Assembly: GCA_963678445.1 (NCBI GenBank)
Contig: OY782877.1
Span: forward strand, 2,294,001-2,358,000
Direction of reading: 5' to 3'
Source of the DNA: G963678445 sp963678445
GTDB lineage: Bacteria; Hydrogenedentota; Hydrogenedentia; Hydrogenedentales; G963678445
Length of the DNA: 64,000 nt
Shown: positions 17,487 through 27,248 of the stretch, in pieces
Layout: every line of letters begins with the position of its first letter
How positions within the stretch are numbered: position 1 is the first letter of the stretch
Made by a program: the position numbers and the translations under genes
The notes under the pieces: generated by a model
Told to the model about the DNA's origin: nothing
The model's database searches: none
What the model saw: only the letters and a program-made list of their open reading frames with translations

Positions 17487-19394
17487 TTACTCCGTTTCCC
17501 AGACGCCTGCATTTTGCTGAAGCTCCTCCAAGCTTTTTTGCTCTGATGTGGACAGTTCTCGGGACTCAGATGCAAATTCACCGTGGCCAATACCCAGCGG
17601 GCTGAAATCATCGCGCACCCCAGGATGCTCACTAAACCTGCGCAGCATATTTTGTGTGCGAACTTCGCCTTCGCCCGGTGCAAGGAGGATGTAGGGGCGC
17701 ATGAGTACGATGAGTTCCGTTCGAGAATCAATGCGACTTTTGGCTTTGAAAAGGTTTCCGAAAACCGGGACATTTTTCAAACCCTTAATGCCGGAATCGC
17801 GGGTTTTGTGAATTTCGCGAATCAGGCCGCCGACCGCGCTAATTTCTCCATCATGGGCCACTACCGTCGTTGTTACAGAACGGGTTTCCACATCCTGTGA
17901 CTGAAAATTCTCCTCATTATATTCTATAGCCCGTATAGAACCCAGCTGAGAATCTTCCTGTACGATGCGGATTGTCACGCTTTCATCGGAGTGTATCTCC
18001 GGGGTAATGAGAAGCGTCATACCCACATTCCGTCGTTCCGTTTCCACTTCAGTTTCGGTAACGATGGTGTTGATATCGCTTCCTGTATTCACAGTAGTGT
18101 CGGAAGAAACAGAGAGGAGAACGGTAGTTTCCGAACCGACAAAAACACGGGAAACTTCCCCGTCGGCTACACAAAGGTTCGGCGTGGCAAGACCAGTCAG
18201 ACGATTTTCATCTTCCAGCATCTGTAAACGCGCGAGAACATGATCACTGGCGACCTGGAGAAGGCCGGCACTGGAAGTTAATGCCGTTCCCTGAGGGAAA
18301 AGATTCCCGTCCGGAGGCAGGATTTCACCGTGAAACTCTGGACTATTATCAAACGGAGTAAGCAGCCCTGTGGAACGTCCGCCTGATAGATCGCCAGACT
18401 GGAAAAGCCAGTCGACCCCTTGAGAGTCTTCATCTTCCAGTTTTATTTCGAGCACTTTAACTTCAATGAGCACTTGAGGCTTTGGCTTATCCATTTCCTC
18501 AATAGCATCCAGAAGACTCCTCATGGTCTTCTGATCCGTAGTGCGTATGAGCAAGGCATTGGTATCGCGATAAACGGAAAGATAGACAACACCGGGTCGG
18601 TTGTATAGTCCTTCTTCACCGCGAGCGCGGGCTTCGATTAACTGATTGAGCAGGGCTTCACGTTCCAGTTCGATCTGCTGACGTTTCTCCAGTTCATCAG
18701 AAGTGGAAGAGGTGTAACGGGAGCCGTAGTGACTGTCCGAGCCATAGCGGCCATTGGAGCCATAACGGCTACTGGAGCCATAGCGGCTATTGGAACTGTC
18801 TCTGGAAGAGGAGCTGGTGCCAGAATTGTTATCGGAAGTCAGTGCATTTTCAGAAAGAATATTCATTCGTTCAATAGCCATCTCCAGCTCTTCCAGGTTT
18901 TCGCTTTCATCTTCTTCCGGACGTTCCCAGACCACTCTGTCACGATACAGATTGCGGAGAGTGTCCCCCAACTGACGCGCATCAAGATAGCGCAGTTTCA
19001 CCACCTTGACCAGTTCTTTTTCATTGTAAGAAAGACCGCTGAGATATTCGTCGGCGGTAATAATGGAAATAACGCCGGTGCTTTCATCCTTTTTGTACCA
19101 GCATTGATAAGCATTGCAAACCGCTGCCAAGGCGTCTTCAACTTCCATGTCGCATAGATAGACATTGACGAGAATAGCGCCTGCCGCCTGACTGACGACT
19201 ACCTGCTTGCCGGAACTCTGGCTCAGCAGGCTGGCAAATTCACGGAAGGTCATATCTTTGATATTCAACGTATGCATGGTGCTGCTTTCGGCAGGTGAAC
19301 CAAGTTTAGTTTGCTGCGCCATCCCAGGGGTGGGGGTGAAAAAGAGCATTGCTGTTACTAAAGCTATTCCAAAGAGAAAATACGAATTTATCAT
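17487..19394 (-). CDS. gspD: Secretin (GspD/PilQ family)
   Basis: 635 residues. A signal peptide (cleavage near TPGMAQQ) is followed by an N0/STN-like domain (about 45-120), an N1-type domain split by a Ser/Tyr/Gly-rich insert (about 200-235, repeats of SRYGS) and the C-terminal secretin domain (about 330-590, with VEVKVLEIKLEDE, VPVFGNLF and the ELIVLMRPYI end). Secretins form the outer-membrane gate for pili or secreted proteins. The repetitive insert is not typical and could be a flexible linker. Between the PilP-like gene and the TPR lipoprotein gene, it forms the expected outer-membrane set. Confidence 0.93.
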   Translation of the reverse strand: MINSYFLFGIALVTAMLFFTPTPGMAQQTKLGSPAESSTMHTLNIKDMTFREFASLLSQSSGKQVVVSQAAGAILVNVYLCDMEVEDALAAVCNAYQCWYKKDESTGVISIITADEYLSGLSYNEKELVKVVKLRYLDARQLGDTLRNLYRDRVVWERPEEDESENLEELEMAIERMNILSENALTSDNNSGTSSSSRDSSNSRYGSSSRYGSNGRYGSDSHYGSRYTSSTSDELEKRQQIELEREALLNQLIEARARGEEGLYNRPGVVYLSVYRDTNALLIRTTDQKTMRSLLDAIEEMDKPKPQVLIEVKVLEIKLEDEDSQGVDWLFQSGDLSGGRSTGLLTPFDNSPEFHGEILPPDGNLFPQGTALTSSAGLLQVASDHVLARLQMLEDENRLTGLATPNLCVADGEVSRVFVGSETTVLLSVSSDTTVNTGSDINTIVTETEVETERRNVGMTLLITPEIHSDESVTIRIVQEDSQLGSIRAIEYNEENFQSQDVETRSVTTTVVAHDGEISAVGGLIREIHKTRDSGIKGLKNVPVFGNLFKAKSRIDSRTELIVLMRPYILLAPGEGEVRTQNMLRRFSEHPGVRDDFSPLGIGHGEFASESRELSTSEQKSLEELQQNAGVWETE

Positions 19395-19413
19395 TACTTA
19401 ATTACTCCGTCCG

Positions 19414-19986
19414 CTATCGCAGTATGCGAACATTTTCCGGGTGGGTCATGGGATGCAGTTCAACTTGTTGAGCGGTAATTTTTCCCACCTTGATATAGAG
19501 CATTTCTTCCGAAAGATTTTTTTGAGCGCTGCGTTGGGCGCTAGTCTGGGTGTTGCTCGATGTCGCTGTGCGCTGGGCCTTCTTTCGTGATTTTGCATTT
19601 CGACTGCTGGGAGAAGTTGTTTTCTGGGGTGCGCTAACCGCAATAATATCGCCGATGCGCACATAAAAAAGCGTCTGGTAGCCCGGCACATAGAGAGCCG
19701 CAACAGACTCTCCGTGTTGGGGTACAGCAATGCCGGCAACTTCTATACCTGGTGGAATGGCCCCTTCCTCGTAGGGAATAAATTCAGCCGCATGCGCTGG
19801 TTGGTTATAGGAAAAAGGGTCAAATTCGACCTCGTTTTCTTCCGCTTCTTCAACGCGCTTGGACGTATTTCCCTGCGTCGATTGTGGTGTAGTTGTGGGG
19901 GATTCCTCCGCCAGGCTGTTGATTGTCAAAAGGGCAACAGTCAATGTAAACAGCCAGATGCGGGTGTTTTTGAAAAGAATATACAT
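19414..19986 (-). CDS. PilP/GspC-like periplasmic protein
   Basis: 190 residues with one N-terminal hydrophobic segment (about 8-25). The following region is Thr/Glu-rich and disordered, then DPFSYNQ leads into a small beta domain (PPGIEVAGIAVPQHGESVAA, then FYVRIGDIIAVS). A Lys/Ser-rich linker interrupts it before the final strand set (YIKVGKITAQQVELHP). This is the layout of PilP/GspC homology domains that tie inner-membrane components to the secretin. Identity is based on layout and on its place between the inner-membrane platform gene and the secretin gene, so it is moderate. Confidence 0.65.
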   Translation of the reverse strand: MYILFKNTRIWLFTLTVALLTINSLAEESPTTTPQSTQGNTSKRVEEAEENEVEFDPFSYNQPAHAAEFIPYEEGAIPPGIEVAGIAVPQHGESVAALYVPGYQTLFYVRIGDIIAVSAPQKTTSPSSRNAKSRKKAQRTATSSNTQTSAQRSAQKNLSEEMLYIKVGKITAQQVELHPMTHPENVRILR

Positions 19987-20022
19987 GGTTTTGCGCTCCT
20001 TGGTGCAGCTTTCTACGGAATT

Positions 20023-21273
20023 CTAATGCGCGCTTTTGGTTACGGCGAGCATGGCCATAAAAAAGGCAAAATAAACAAATCCAACCATGCCGCCGACCAC
20101 GACAAAGATGGCCGGCTCGACAAGTTTGCTTAACAGGGCCACCCGACGGCTGAGGCGCTCCTCACAATAGCGAGCGACATGGAAAAGGCTGGTATCCAGG
20201 CCGCCGCTTTCTTCGCTGACCGAGACCATGGTCAAGGCCATTGGACAGAGGCGGTGGATATTGGTTTCCTTGATGCCATCCGTTAGAGAACGTCCCTGGC
20301 GAACGATTTCTCGCATCCTTTTAAATTGTACGGCATAGTGTAGGTTGCCCATGGTCGATTCAACGAGTTCGAGGGCGGCGATAATATCGACACCGCTGTG
20401 TAGCAAGGCGGCCAGGGTTCGGCACCACATCGTATTGGCGTGATCGCGAAAGGCTTTGCCGAGCAACGGAATATGAAGCACGCCATAATCAAGCTTTTGT
20501 CCGATGTCGCGTACTTTTCGGGCCAGAAAAAAAGCAATGGCAATGATAAAGGGGCAGGCGAAGAGATAGAGTCCCCAAACCTCCAGGAAATCGTTGACGC
20601 GAATCAAAACTCGAGTTGGCAAAGGCAAAACCGTATTGCGTCCCTGTTTCTGGATAAAGGTCATAATCTGAGGGAAAACCACAGAAACCATATAGTAACT
20701 GACGCCCATGGCACCAAGTATTACGATAAGGGGATAGGCAAAAGCTTGGACAATTTGTCCTTTCACCTTGCGGGCCTGTTCCATCAGATCCGCAGCGTAA
20801 TCGAGCATCTCATCAAGAGCGCCGTTGGCCTCACCGACGCCTATCAAGCCGAGCGCGACTCGTCCGAGTGAAGGTGCTTCCTCGCTCAGGCACTGCTGCA
20901 TACTGTGTCCCTGACGCAATTTCGTGCTTACCCGGCCATAGACCCGCGCAAGTAGTGGATCGGCCTGACGCGCAACAGCGGAAAAGGCGGTTAAAATCGG
21001 CACGCCTGCCTGAAGAAGTGAGGCCAGCTGGCGCATCGACAATTCCCATTGTCCCTTTGTGATCAGAATTCGGCTGCCTAGACGTTCAAAAGATGAAATT
21101 TCCTCATTCTCATTGCTGGGTACGCCAGTGGCGTCTGCTTTCACAGGTCTCAGTTCTGTAACAATACATCCCTGATTGCGCAGGCGTGTACGCGCCGCCT
21201 GTAATGATTCCTCTTCGAGATTTCCTGTGTGGCGTTTACCCGCAATAAAGCCGCTGTAGTAGAAAGTCTGCAT
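20023..21273 (-). CDS. gspF: GspF/PilC inner-membrane platform protein
   Basis: 416 residues, typical for the family. Two repeated cytoplasmic domains (QLASLLQAGVPILTAFSAVA near 105 and CRTLAALLHSGVDIIAALEL near 290) alternate with membrane helices near 180-205, 235-255 and 388-410. The N-terminus has the usual YYSGFIAGKRHTGNLE start. GspF/PilC couples the hexameric ATPase to the pilin subunits in the membrane. It follows the ATPase gene with overlapping stop and start codons, so translation is likely coupled. Confidence 0.93.
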   Translation of the reverse strand: MQTFYYSGFIAGKRHTGNLEEESLQAARTRLRNQGCIVTELRPVKADATGVPSNENEEISSFERLGSRILITKGQWELSMRQLASLLQAGVPILTAFSAVARQADPLLARVYGRVSTKLRQGHSMQQCLSEEAPSLGRVALGLIGVGEANGALDEMLDYAADLMEQARKVKGQIVQAFAYPLIVILGAMGVSYYMVSVVFPQIMTFIQKQGRNTVLPLPTRVLIRVNDFLEVWGLYLFACPFIIAIAFFLARKVRDIGQKLDYGVLHIPLLGKAFRDHANTMWCRTLAALLHSGVDIIAALELVESTMGNLHYAVQFKRMREIVRQGRSLTDGIKETNIHRLCPMALTMVSVSEESGGLDTSLFHVARYCEERLSRRVALLSKLVEPAIFVVVGGMVGFVYFAFFMAMLAVTKSAH

Positions 21274-22742
21274 CAGCTATCCTCCCCCAAGAGGGTAACG
21301 CGCCGCACTTCGTCAAAGGTGCTTTTTCCGGCCAGCACCTTTTCAACCCCGTCGCGTGTCAGGCTGGGCAACGCACTTTCACTGAAGGTCGCCTTGCGAA
21401 TATCCTCTTCGCTTGCGCCCTCATGAATCAAGGTGCGCAACCCTTCGGCCATCGGCAGCATTTCATACAGACCGAGGCGTCCGGCATAGCCCGTATGCGC
21501 ACAAAATGAACATCCTTCTACCCGAGGCGCCTGCAATGAAGCTGTAGATTCAAGACCAAATTCCGCCAATTCTTCTGGTGTCGCCATCTCGCTCTGACAG
21601 CAATGGCGGCATGGACGCCGCACGAGGCGTTGCGCAATAACGAGGCGCAGGGTGGCCGTGATGAGATCCGTCGGGACTCCCAGATTCTGCAAACGGGTAA
21701 TTACACCGACTGAATCATTGGTGTGCAGCGTTGATAAAACCAAGTGGCCGGTCATGGCGCTTTTTACTGCAATATCCGCCGTTTCCGCATCGCGAATCTC
21801 ACCTATCATGATGACATCGGGGTCATGACGCAAGATGCTGCGTAGTGCACGACCAAAACTGACCCGTTCCGCATCTACATGCACCTGGTTAATACCGTCG
21901 AGCGGAATCTCTACCGGATCTTCAATGCTGAGAATATGTCGGCTTTGAGGGGCGCGTAACCGACGCAGGGCGGCATAGAGCGTTGTGGTTTTGCCACTGC
22001 CGGTCGGCCCGCACAACAGAATAATTCCATTGGGTAAATCCAGGGTGCGTTGCATTAGCTGATAATGCAACGGAGTCATTCCAAGCGCATCGAGCTCCGC
22101 CAGTTCTACAGCCACCGCAGCGGTGGCAAGAATGCGCAGCGTTACCTTTTCACCTCGGATGGTCGGAATAGTCGCCACGCGCATCGAAATTTCCTCTCCC
22201 AGGCTTTGCAGCGTAATCTGCCCATCCTGCGGTGCGCGTTTTTCTGCGATATCCAGCGCGGCGGCCACCTTAATCGCAGAGACAAGCTCTCCCACCGCTG
22301 CCAGAGAGAGCTCGCGCTCAACACGCATAAGCCCATCCACCCGCATACGCACGTAGCCTTTATCGCTTTCCGGATCAATATGGATATCACTGCAACGAAT
22401 CTGCAGGGCGCGATTGATCAACTCATCCAGCAAGCCCAGCGGCGTACTGCTGTTTTCACTGACATCATCGGGATAATAGCGCCGTAACGCCAGCGCAACA
22501 CCGGCGGGGTTGGCGGCGGGCAGCACACGCACCGACAGTCCGGTCTGCGATTCAAGCTGCGCAAGCATGGAGTCGTTCTCTTCCTGAGCCAGCGTGACCA
22601 AGAGGGTTTCCCCCTCAATAGCCAAAGGAAGGACCCCCCAACGCCGTGCATGGCGTCCGGGAATCAATTTCAGGGCTTCCCTTGAGGCCAGCACCCGGCT
22701 GACATCAACGGTTGAATTCTCAGAGCGGTTAGCTGACGTCAT
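21273..22742 (-). CDS. gspE: GspE/PilB assembly ATPase
   Basis: 489 residues. N-terminal MshEN-like domain (about 10-90), a central domain with SDIHIDPE (118-125), Walker A GPTGSGKT (245-252), Asp box IEDPVE, Walker B VIMIGEIRD, His box TGHLVLSTLHT, and a zinc-binding tetracysteine (378, 381, 411, 414). The tetracysteine is characteristic of extension ATPases and absent from PilT. It powers polymerisation of the pilins encoded upstream. The start overlaps the end of the PilO-like gene by 14 bases. Confidence 0.95.
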   Translation of the reverse strand: MTSANRSENSTVDVSRVLASREALKLIPGRHARRWGVLPLAIEGETLLVTLAQEENDSMLAQLESQTGLSVRVLPAANPAGVALALRRYYPDDVSENSSTPLGLLDELINRALQIRCSDIHIDPESDKGYVRMRVDGLMRVERELSLAAVGELVSAIKVAAALDIAEKRAPQDGQITLQSLGEEISMRVATIPTIRGEKVTLRILATAAVAVELAELDALGMTPLHYQLMQRTLDLPNGIILLCGPTGSGKTTTLYAALRRLRAPQSRHILSIEDPVEIPLDGINQVHVDAERVSFGRALRSILRHDPDVIMIGEIRDAETADIAVKSAMTGHLVLSTLHTNDSVGVITRLQNLGVPTDLITATLRLVIAQRLVRRPCRHCCQSEMATPEELAEFGLESTASLQAPRVEGCSFCAHTGYAGRLGLYEMLPMAEGLRTLIHEGASEEDIRKATFSESALPSLTRDGVEKVLAGKSTFDEVRRVTLLGEDS

Positions 22743-23379
22743 AATAGAATAATCTCAGGTTGAAGCTCAGGGTTAACAAAGGGCCTTTACCCGTGATGCG
22801 CCTCCCTTCTTCCTCCTCGGCAAGGCTCAATGCCACCTCTTCGATTTTGCAGGGATATTGAAAGCCACGCACCTTGTCCAGAAAGGCATATACCCGCTGA
22901 AACGAACCGGACAGCGTAAAGGCGTGTCTGGAGATCGGCATCGCCCCCGGCGTGTCCACGGCAAGTTCTTCAATACCAAGAAGGCGTACCCCCGAAGTGG
23001 ATATTAAATCCGCCATCAGGGCGATTGCTTCATTTTTCTGCTGGCTCTCAAGCGGAGGACGCGTTTTAATAGCTTGCTCCTCCTCTTCCTTCACCTGAGC
23101 TAGTCCCGTCTCCAGGTTTTCAATAATCTGCTGATATTCCTGCACATCATTATCATCTTCCAACGCAGGCACAACGAGCGGTACGCCTTTATCGGAAAGA
23201 GTCGTGTTAATGGCGCTTAAATCCTCTTGGAGCCGATCAAGCACCTGGTCTCGAATCCCCCAAACCAGAAGGATTGCTATCGTGGCGCCTAATGCGGTGC
23301 GGTGAAAGGCGGTCAAGCTGAGCCAGCGCGCATATGCCCGCTGTAGATACCCGTACAGTTTTCGTTTAATTTTTCTCAT
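22729..23379 (-). CDS. PilO/GspM-like inner-membrane protein
   Basis: 216 residues: a short basic cytoplasmic N-terminus, one membrane helix (about 28-46), a coiled coil (about 80-105, Glu-rich) and a ferredoxin-like periplasmic domain at the C-terminus (FTLSGSFQRVYAFLDKV followed by LTLSFNLRLFYYD). This is the PilO/GspM plan. It would dimerise with the PilN-like half of the preceding gene. Overlap of four bases with that gene and 14 with the ATPase gene indicates tight translational coupling. Confidence 0.75.
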   Translation of the reverse strand: MRKIKRKLYGYLQRAYARWLSLTAFHRTALGATIAILLVWGIRDQVLDRLQEDLSAINTTLSDKGVPLVVPALEDDNDVQEYQQIIENLETGLAQVKEEEEQAIKTRPPLESQQKNEAIALMADLISTSGVRLLGIEELAVDTPGAMPISRHAFTLSGSFQRVYAFLDKVRGFQYPCKIEEVALSLAEEEEGRRITGKGPLLTLSFNLRLFYYDVS

Positions 23380-24854
23380 CGAATGCTTCCAGGCCGGGGG
23401 CTAATGTGGTATTCAAAAGTCAACTCATTAGGGCGTTCAAGGCGCTCAAAGCGTCCCGGAATCACCTGGAGTCTAGAGTCCTGGAGCGCCTGTTCAAGAA
23501 CGCCCCCCAAATCAGATAAGGACTGCTGCGAAAAAGTCACCCCTTCAATAACAAGTTTGCAGGGAACAGGTGTCTCCGCTTTCTTCAGCACCACGTTTTT
23601 GTCAGGATTCTGCTGTTTATGCGCCCCGTTCTCTTCCTCGTGTATCGCCAGCAAGGGAGCCTGATACAGCCCTGTCAAACGGGTGTAAGGCGGCATTTTT
23701 TTACGCAGCACATCAAACACCTCCATCAGACCATCCGGCAGGATTTGCGTATCCCGCAGTGTTTGCGTTACCTGTTGGCGATGATCACGCTCCTGGCGCA
23801 ACGCGCTTGCCTCCTGTTTCAGACGCTCCCTTTCCTTCTCCAGTCCCTCCCACGCCTCTTGGCGGGCACGCGCTGCAAGCAGCCGGTTATGACTTTCCAG
23901 CGAAAGCCACCCCATGCCCGCTGCACAACCGAGTACAATCAGAAGAAACAGCCAACTGCCCATCAAGTGAGGATCGCGCGGCTCTTCGCGCATACCCACA
24001 AAAGCAGCCCCATTAAAAAAAGTGCCCGTTTCCCACCCCCAAGCGGCATGACGCGCCATACGCACCATTTGTTCACGCAGATCCGAAAAAAGCAGTTCCT
24101 CTTCACCATCAAAGAGTTCCTTCACTATCCCTTCCTGCTCTGAACTCAAAGACTCCAGACTCCAGACAAGCGCAGGCGTCCCCCGATGTGTCTGCATACG
24201 TCGCGCCATACGTTCATAACGCTCGGGATGCGTTTCATAATCCGATGGATGAAACTTGAGCGGCGCAGAAACAAACGTAAACGGCTGCCCCTGAGCGGCC
24301 GGTGCAGCATAGAAACACCCTGTAGGAAGCAACAACAGACAACGCTTATGATTCGAAAGGCGCGCATGATAATTCAAAAGCCCTAACTCAAGCGGTCCAA
24401 GCCCCTCAAAGATAATTTTTTTGGCAGCACACTGCCGACGGAAATCCGCCAGATTCTCCTCCGCAAAAACAGAAGCCAAAATATTCCCGCTATCACCGCC
24501 CATCCGAAAACGGTCCGCCCGCACCATCGCCACACGCACCTGATCAGGATCATCCTCCGCCATCTCATGCACCACAGCCCCATGACGCTCCTGACTCGCC
24601 ATATCCTCAGGCAAGTTCAACTCGACATTGCGCGGTTCACGTGGAATCAAGATACGCATCCGTTTGGCGCCCAGACCCGCCGCCCACGCCGTCAACTCCT
24701 CAGGCAGCTGCAGCGGATTCCCCCCATTCATAAACGTGTCATCCACCAGCATCCATTCCCCACGCCTACGCGCAAAGACACTGCCATGCCAAACATACCC
24801 ATCATGAATCATGATGGCTACAGGCCGATTTCTTTTCCCTGAAAAAAACTTCAA
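23376..24854 (-). CDS. PilM-PilN-like (GspL-type) fusion protein
   Basis: 492 residues. The first 295 form a cytoplasmic actin-like domain comparable to PilM or GspL-cyto (LLLLPTGCFY, then a long ARRMQTHRG stretch). One membrane helix follows at 300-318 (WLFLLIVLGCAAGMGWLSL), a coiled coil at about 320-365, and a periplasmic ferredoxin-like domain ending LTFEYHISP. In most pili PilM and PilN are separate, while type II systems have fused GspL, so this gene is a hybrid feature. It would link the ATPase to the PilO-like partner. The distance to the preceding prepilin gene (145 bases) suggests a possible internal promoter. Confidence 0.7.
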   Translation of the reverse strand: MKFFSGKRNRPVAIMIHDGYVWHGSVFARRRGEWMLVDDTFMNGGNPLQLPEELTAWAAGLGAKRMRILIPREPRNVELNLPEDMASQERHGAVVHEMAEDDPDQVRVAMVRADRFRMGGDSGNILASVFAEENLADFRRQCAAKKIIFEGLGPLELGLLNYHARLSNHKRCLLLLPTGCFYAAPAAQGQPFTFVSAPLKFHPSDYETHPERYERMARRMQTHRGTPALVWSLESLSSEQEGIVKELFDGEEELLFSDLREQMVRMARHAAWGWETGTFFNGAAFVGMREEPRDPHLMGSWLFLLIVLGCAAGMGWLSLESHNRLLAARARQEAWEGLEKERERLKQEASALRQERDHRQQVTQTLRDTQILPDGLMEVFDVLRKKMPPYTRLTGLYQAPLLAIHEEENGAHKQQNPDKNVVLKKAETPVPCKLVIEGVTFSQQSLSDLGGVLEQALQDSRLQVIPGRFERLERPNELTFEYHISPRPGSIR

Positions 24855-24999
24855 TTTTACACTCCAAGCACCTTTAATCCGCCCCTTACGGGGCTGGAAT
24901 CATATTGCGATACCAGTTCTTTTCTGTTTTGCTCCCGCGAAGAACATCAGAGAAGAACTTTCCGAAAACCGCACCATTTGTTTACATGAACACGTTTTG

Positions 25000-26349
25000 C
25001 TACAAATTTCCCGTCAGATACACCGTGATATGATTCGAACCCGGCTGCAATTCCATCGTCTGTATCGTGGAGCAATATGCATTCAAGTAATCCGTAGAAC
25101 TCGGCATATTGTAATACCCATATACGAAAATTCTGCGAAGCCCCGGTGTAATCCCTTGTTCATCTGTACTCAACTTATCGATCTTCAGATCGGCAACACC
25201 CTTCCAGGAAGCGTCCAAGGCAGAAAAATCCCCTTCCGACTCAGAATCTTTCACATCAAAATCCGTACCATCAAATGTCCCACTGGAATTTCCTTTCCAG
25301 AAGGTAATTTGGCGGGTATTGACAGTTCCCGGAGCAAGGGGAGCAAAAGGGGAGAGGATTACAACCCGAAGTGCGTTCAGTGAATTCTTTTTAACCCACC
25401 AGACTTCATTATCAATGACAAAATCTTTTAAAGGGCTGCCTGCACCGTTTTCCCGGAAGAGGCTATCCAGATCAGACGTAAGATCCGTCTCTCCATAAAA
25501 GTCGCCATCGGAATCGTTTATTTTCCGGCACAAGTAAAGCTGATTGGCATACTGGACATACTTACCGGCAGAAACACTTGAAGGGGTGGCAGTGGTACGT
25601 ACGTCTATGCTTGAAGGTATGCCTGTGCTGTCAGGGGGTATCCATTTTCCTGTCTCATAATCACGAATGCGTATGGACACATACAGCGAACAGTTCGGAT
25701 TTGAAACGGCATCATTCGGATAAAGTTCGGTATCTTCTTCAGTCCACTCTGCGGGAGTAACGTAATCATCATCATCTCCATTCGCACCGCCACTTTTGAT
25801 ATTGAAAACATAACTATGAGAAGAACTGGAGGTGACAAAATTGTTGGATTCTTTCCAGGAATCTGTAGCACTCTTTTTCAAATAAAACTCATTCCCAAAC
25901 CCATCGTAGAATTTTCCGTAAGCAACATCCAGGTAGGGGCCGTCCCAGCCCTGAAAAGGCTCCAGTGCACTTATAGTTTGGAGTTTTGTAGTGATGGCGG
26001 ACAGGTTCACAGCACTAAGTCCGTCAATGGGCACAGCCGCACCCGGCACATACAGTCCTGGTTCCCACAGCTCCCAAAGGAATTCTGCTGACAGAGAATT
26101 CCCTGAATCCGAGCGATAGTGTGCCGCCAGCGGACGTCCCATATCGGAGAGGAAGCGAGAATATTCAACGCCATCTCCTACCACCGTCTTGCGGATCATG
26201 TCGAGACGGTGGCGGGTGGTGTCGACACGGTCGCGATCACCCAGCCCTTCCAGCGAGGTCAACGCGACAGTAGCCAGCGCCGCCAGCAGCCCCATTACGA
26301 CTACCAGCTCTATGAGCGACATTCCTCTGGCGGTGTACCGCTGTTGCAT
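25000..26349 (-). CDS. Long prepilin-like protein
   Basis: 449 residues. The N-terminus QQRYTARGMSLIELVVVMG is a class III prepilin signal: basic leader, cleavage after Gly 9, conserved Glu at +5, then a hydrophobic helix (LIELVVVMGLLAALATVALT). The body is far larger than a major pilin (usually 140-180 residues), with repeated Gly/Ser/Asp-rich beta segments. Large pseudopilins such as GspK or tip adhesins can reach this size. It is likely a minor pilin or tip protein. The 158-base gap upstream contains dispersed repeat copy C, ending 25-30 bases before this start and oriented with the gene. Confidence 0.85.
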   Translation of the reverse strand: MQQRYTARGMSLIELVVVMGLLAALATVALTSLEGLGDRDRVDTTRHRLDMIRKTVVGDGVEYSRFLSDMGRPLAAHYRSDSGNSLSAEFLWELWEPGLYVPGAAVPIDGLSAVNLSAITTKLQTISALEPFQGWDGPYLDVAYGKFYDGFGNEFYLKKSATDSWKESNNFVTSSSSHSYVFNIKSGGANGDDDDYVTPAEWTEEDTELYPNDAVSNPNCSLYVSIRIRDYETGKWIPPDSTGIPSSIDVRTTATPSSVSAGKYVQYANQLYLCRKINDSDGDFYGETDLTSDLDSLFRENGAGSPLKDFVIDNEVWWVKKNSLNALRVVILSPFAPLAPGTVNTRQITFWKGNSSGTFDGTDFDVKDSESEGDFSALDASWKGVADLKIDKLSTDEQGITPGLRRIFVYGYYNMPSSTDYLNAYCSTIQTMELQPGSNHITVYLTGNL

Positions 26350-26374
26350 TGTTTTTCCTTAATTATGGCGTTGG

Positions 26375-26477
26375 ACAGTGGTCCAGCGACCGCAGGAGTC
26401 AGGTATGGTCCTTGCCGTTCTGGACCACCGCAAAAGGTTCGTTTTTGTGACAAATTTTCAGATTTCAGCCACCCAAA
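26375..26477 (-). repeat. Dispersed structured repeat, copy C
   Basis: On the minus strand it ends GGTCGCTGGACCACTG just before the prepilin start at 26349. An additional outer stem, GTGGTCCAG with CTGGACCAC (9 bp), encloses AAGGACCATACC. The left edge CAGCCACCC corresponds to the CACTAAG end of other copies. Confidence 0.85.
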
Positions 26478-26507
26478 GGCTTCCCTGGTGCATTCTTCCA
26501 AAACGTT

Positions 26508-27248
26508 CTATTCCAGAATTAACCGTCTGCGGCATGGATTATGATCCAGATAATCCGCTAAATCATTTTGGTAGCTTGCTCGCGCTGAAGCATTTTCCAG
26601 CGCATGGCGACCGGCAAAACTTAACAGATATTTGTCCTTCATTACCCCCGCATTTAATACTAAATCCACATTTTTGGTTATAGGGGCTACCACATAAAGT
26701 TCCTGAATACGACCATCGTCAGCCAATTCAGGTAGGACTCGGTAAAAATCTTCGCCGTTTTCGAGTTGATACGGTGTTTCGAGCACCTTCGTTGCCAAAC
26801 CGCTGGCATCCTGCAGCTGCGCTTTGGTTGAAAGCGCATAGGAATTACTATCATTGACACTGGCGTCAATCTGTCGGGTATCTTCGGCATGTATATACGG
26901 GCCGCACCAGCCTCGATTGCGTGCAGGGTCCCACTTATCGAAATCCCATCCGAAGGAAGCATGGTGCTCCATCAGAACGCTCAGGCCATATCGTGAAATC
27001 AACTTATAATCCGCCTGGGTAGGCAGACAATCGGCCTTGAACCGCTGAAAGGCCCGCTGGATATCTGCGAGTTCCTTCTGCACAATCGAATTGTCTAGCA
27101 CTTCATCACGTGTAACACTCAGATTGGAAAGAAGAAGCGTAGCAAGTGCGCCCAGCAGGCCGATCACGATCAATAACTCGATCAGGGTAAAACCCGAATG
27201 CTTCCATGCTGAGGTGCCGCCAGAGCAGGTAGGCAAAAGGGTTCTCAT
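26508..27248 (-). CDS. Prepilin-like protein, translationally coupled to flavodoxin
   Basis: 246 residues from ATG 27248, which overlaps the flavodoxin stop as TGATG. The leader is unusually long (about 19 residues, SGGTSAWKHSG) before the cleavage site G/FTLIELLIVIGLLGALA with Glu +5. The remainder has a short helix (QRAFQRFKADCL) and a Cys-containing beta region. A minor pilin or pseudopilin role is inferred. A start at 27281 inside the flavodoxin gene is possible but has no ribosome site. Coupling to flavodoxin translation is the odd feature. Confidence 0.85.
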   Translation of the reverse strand: MRTLLPTCSGGTSAWKHSGFTLIELLIVIGLLGALATLLLSNLSVTRDEVLDNSIVQKELADIQRAFQRFKADCLPTQADYKLISRYGLSVLMEHHASFGWDFDKWDPARNRGWCGPYIHAEDTRQIDASVNDSNSYALSTKAQLQDASGLATKVLETPYQLENGEDFYRVLPELADDGRIQELYVVAPITKNVDLVLNAGVMKDKYLLSFAGRHALENASARASYQNDLADYLDHNPCRRRLILE

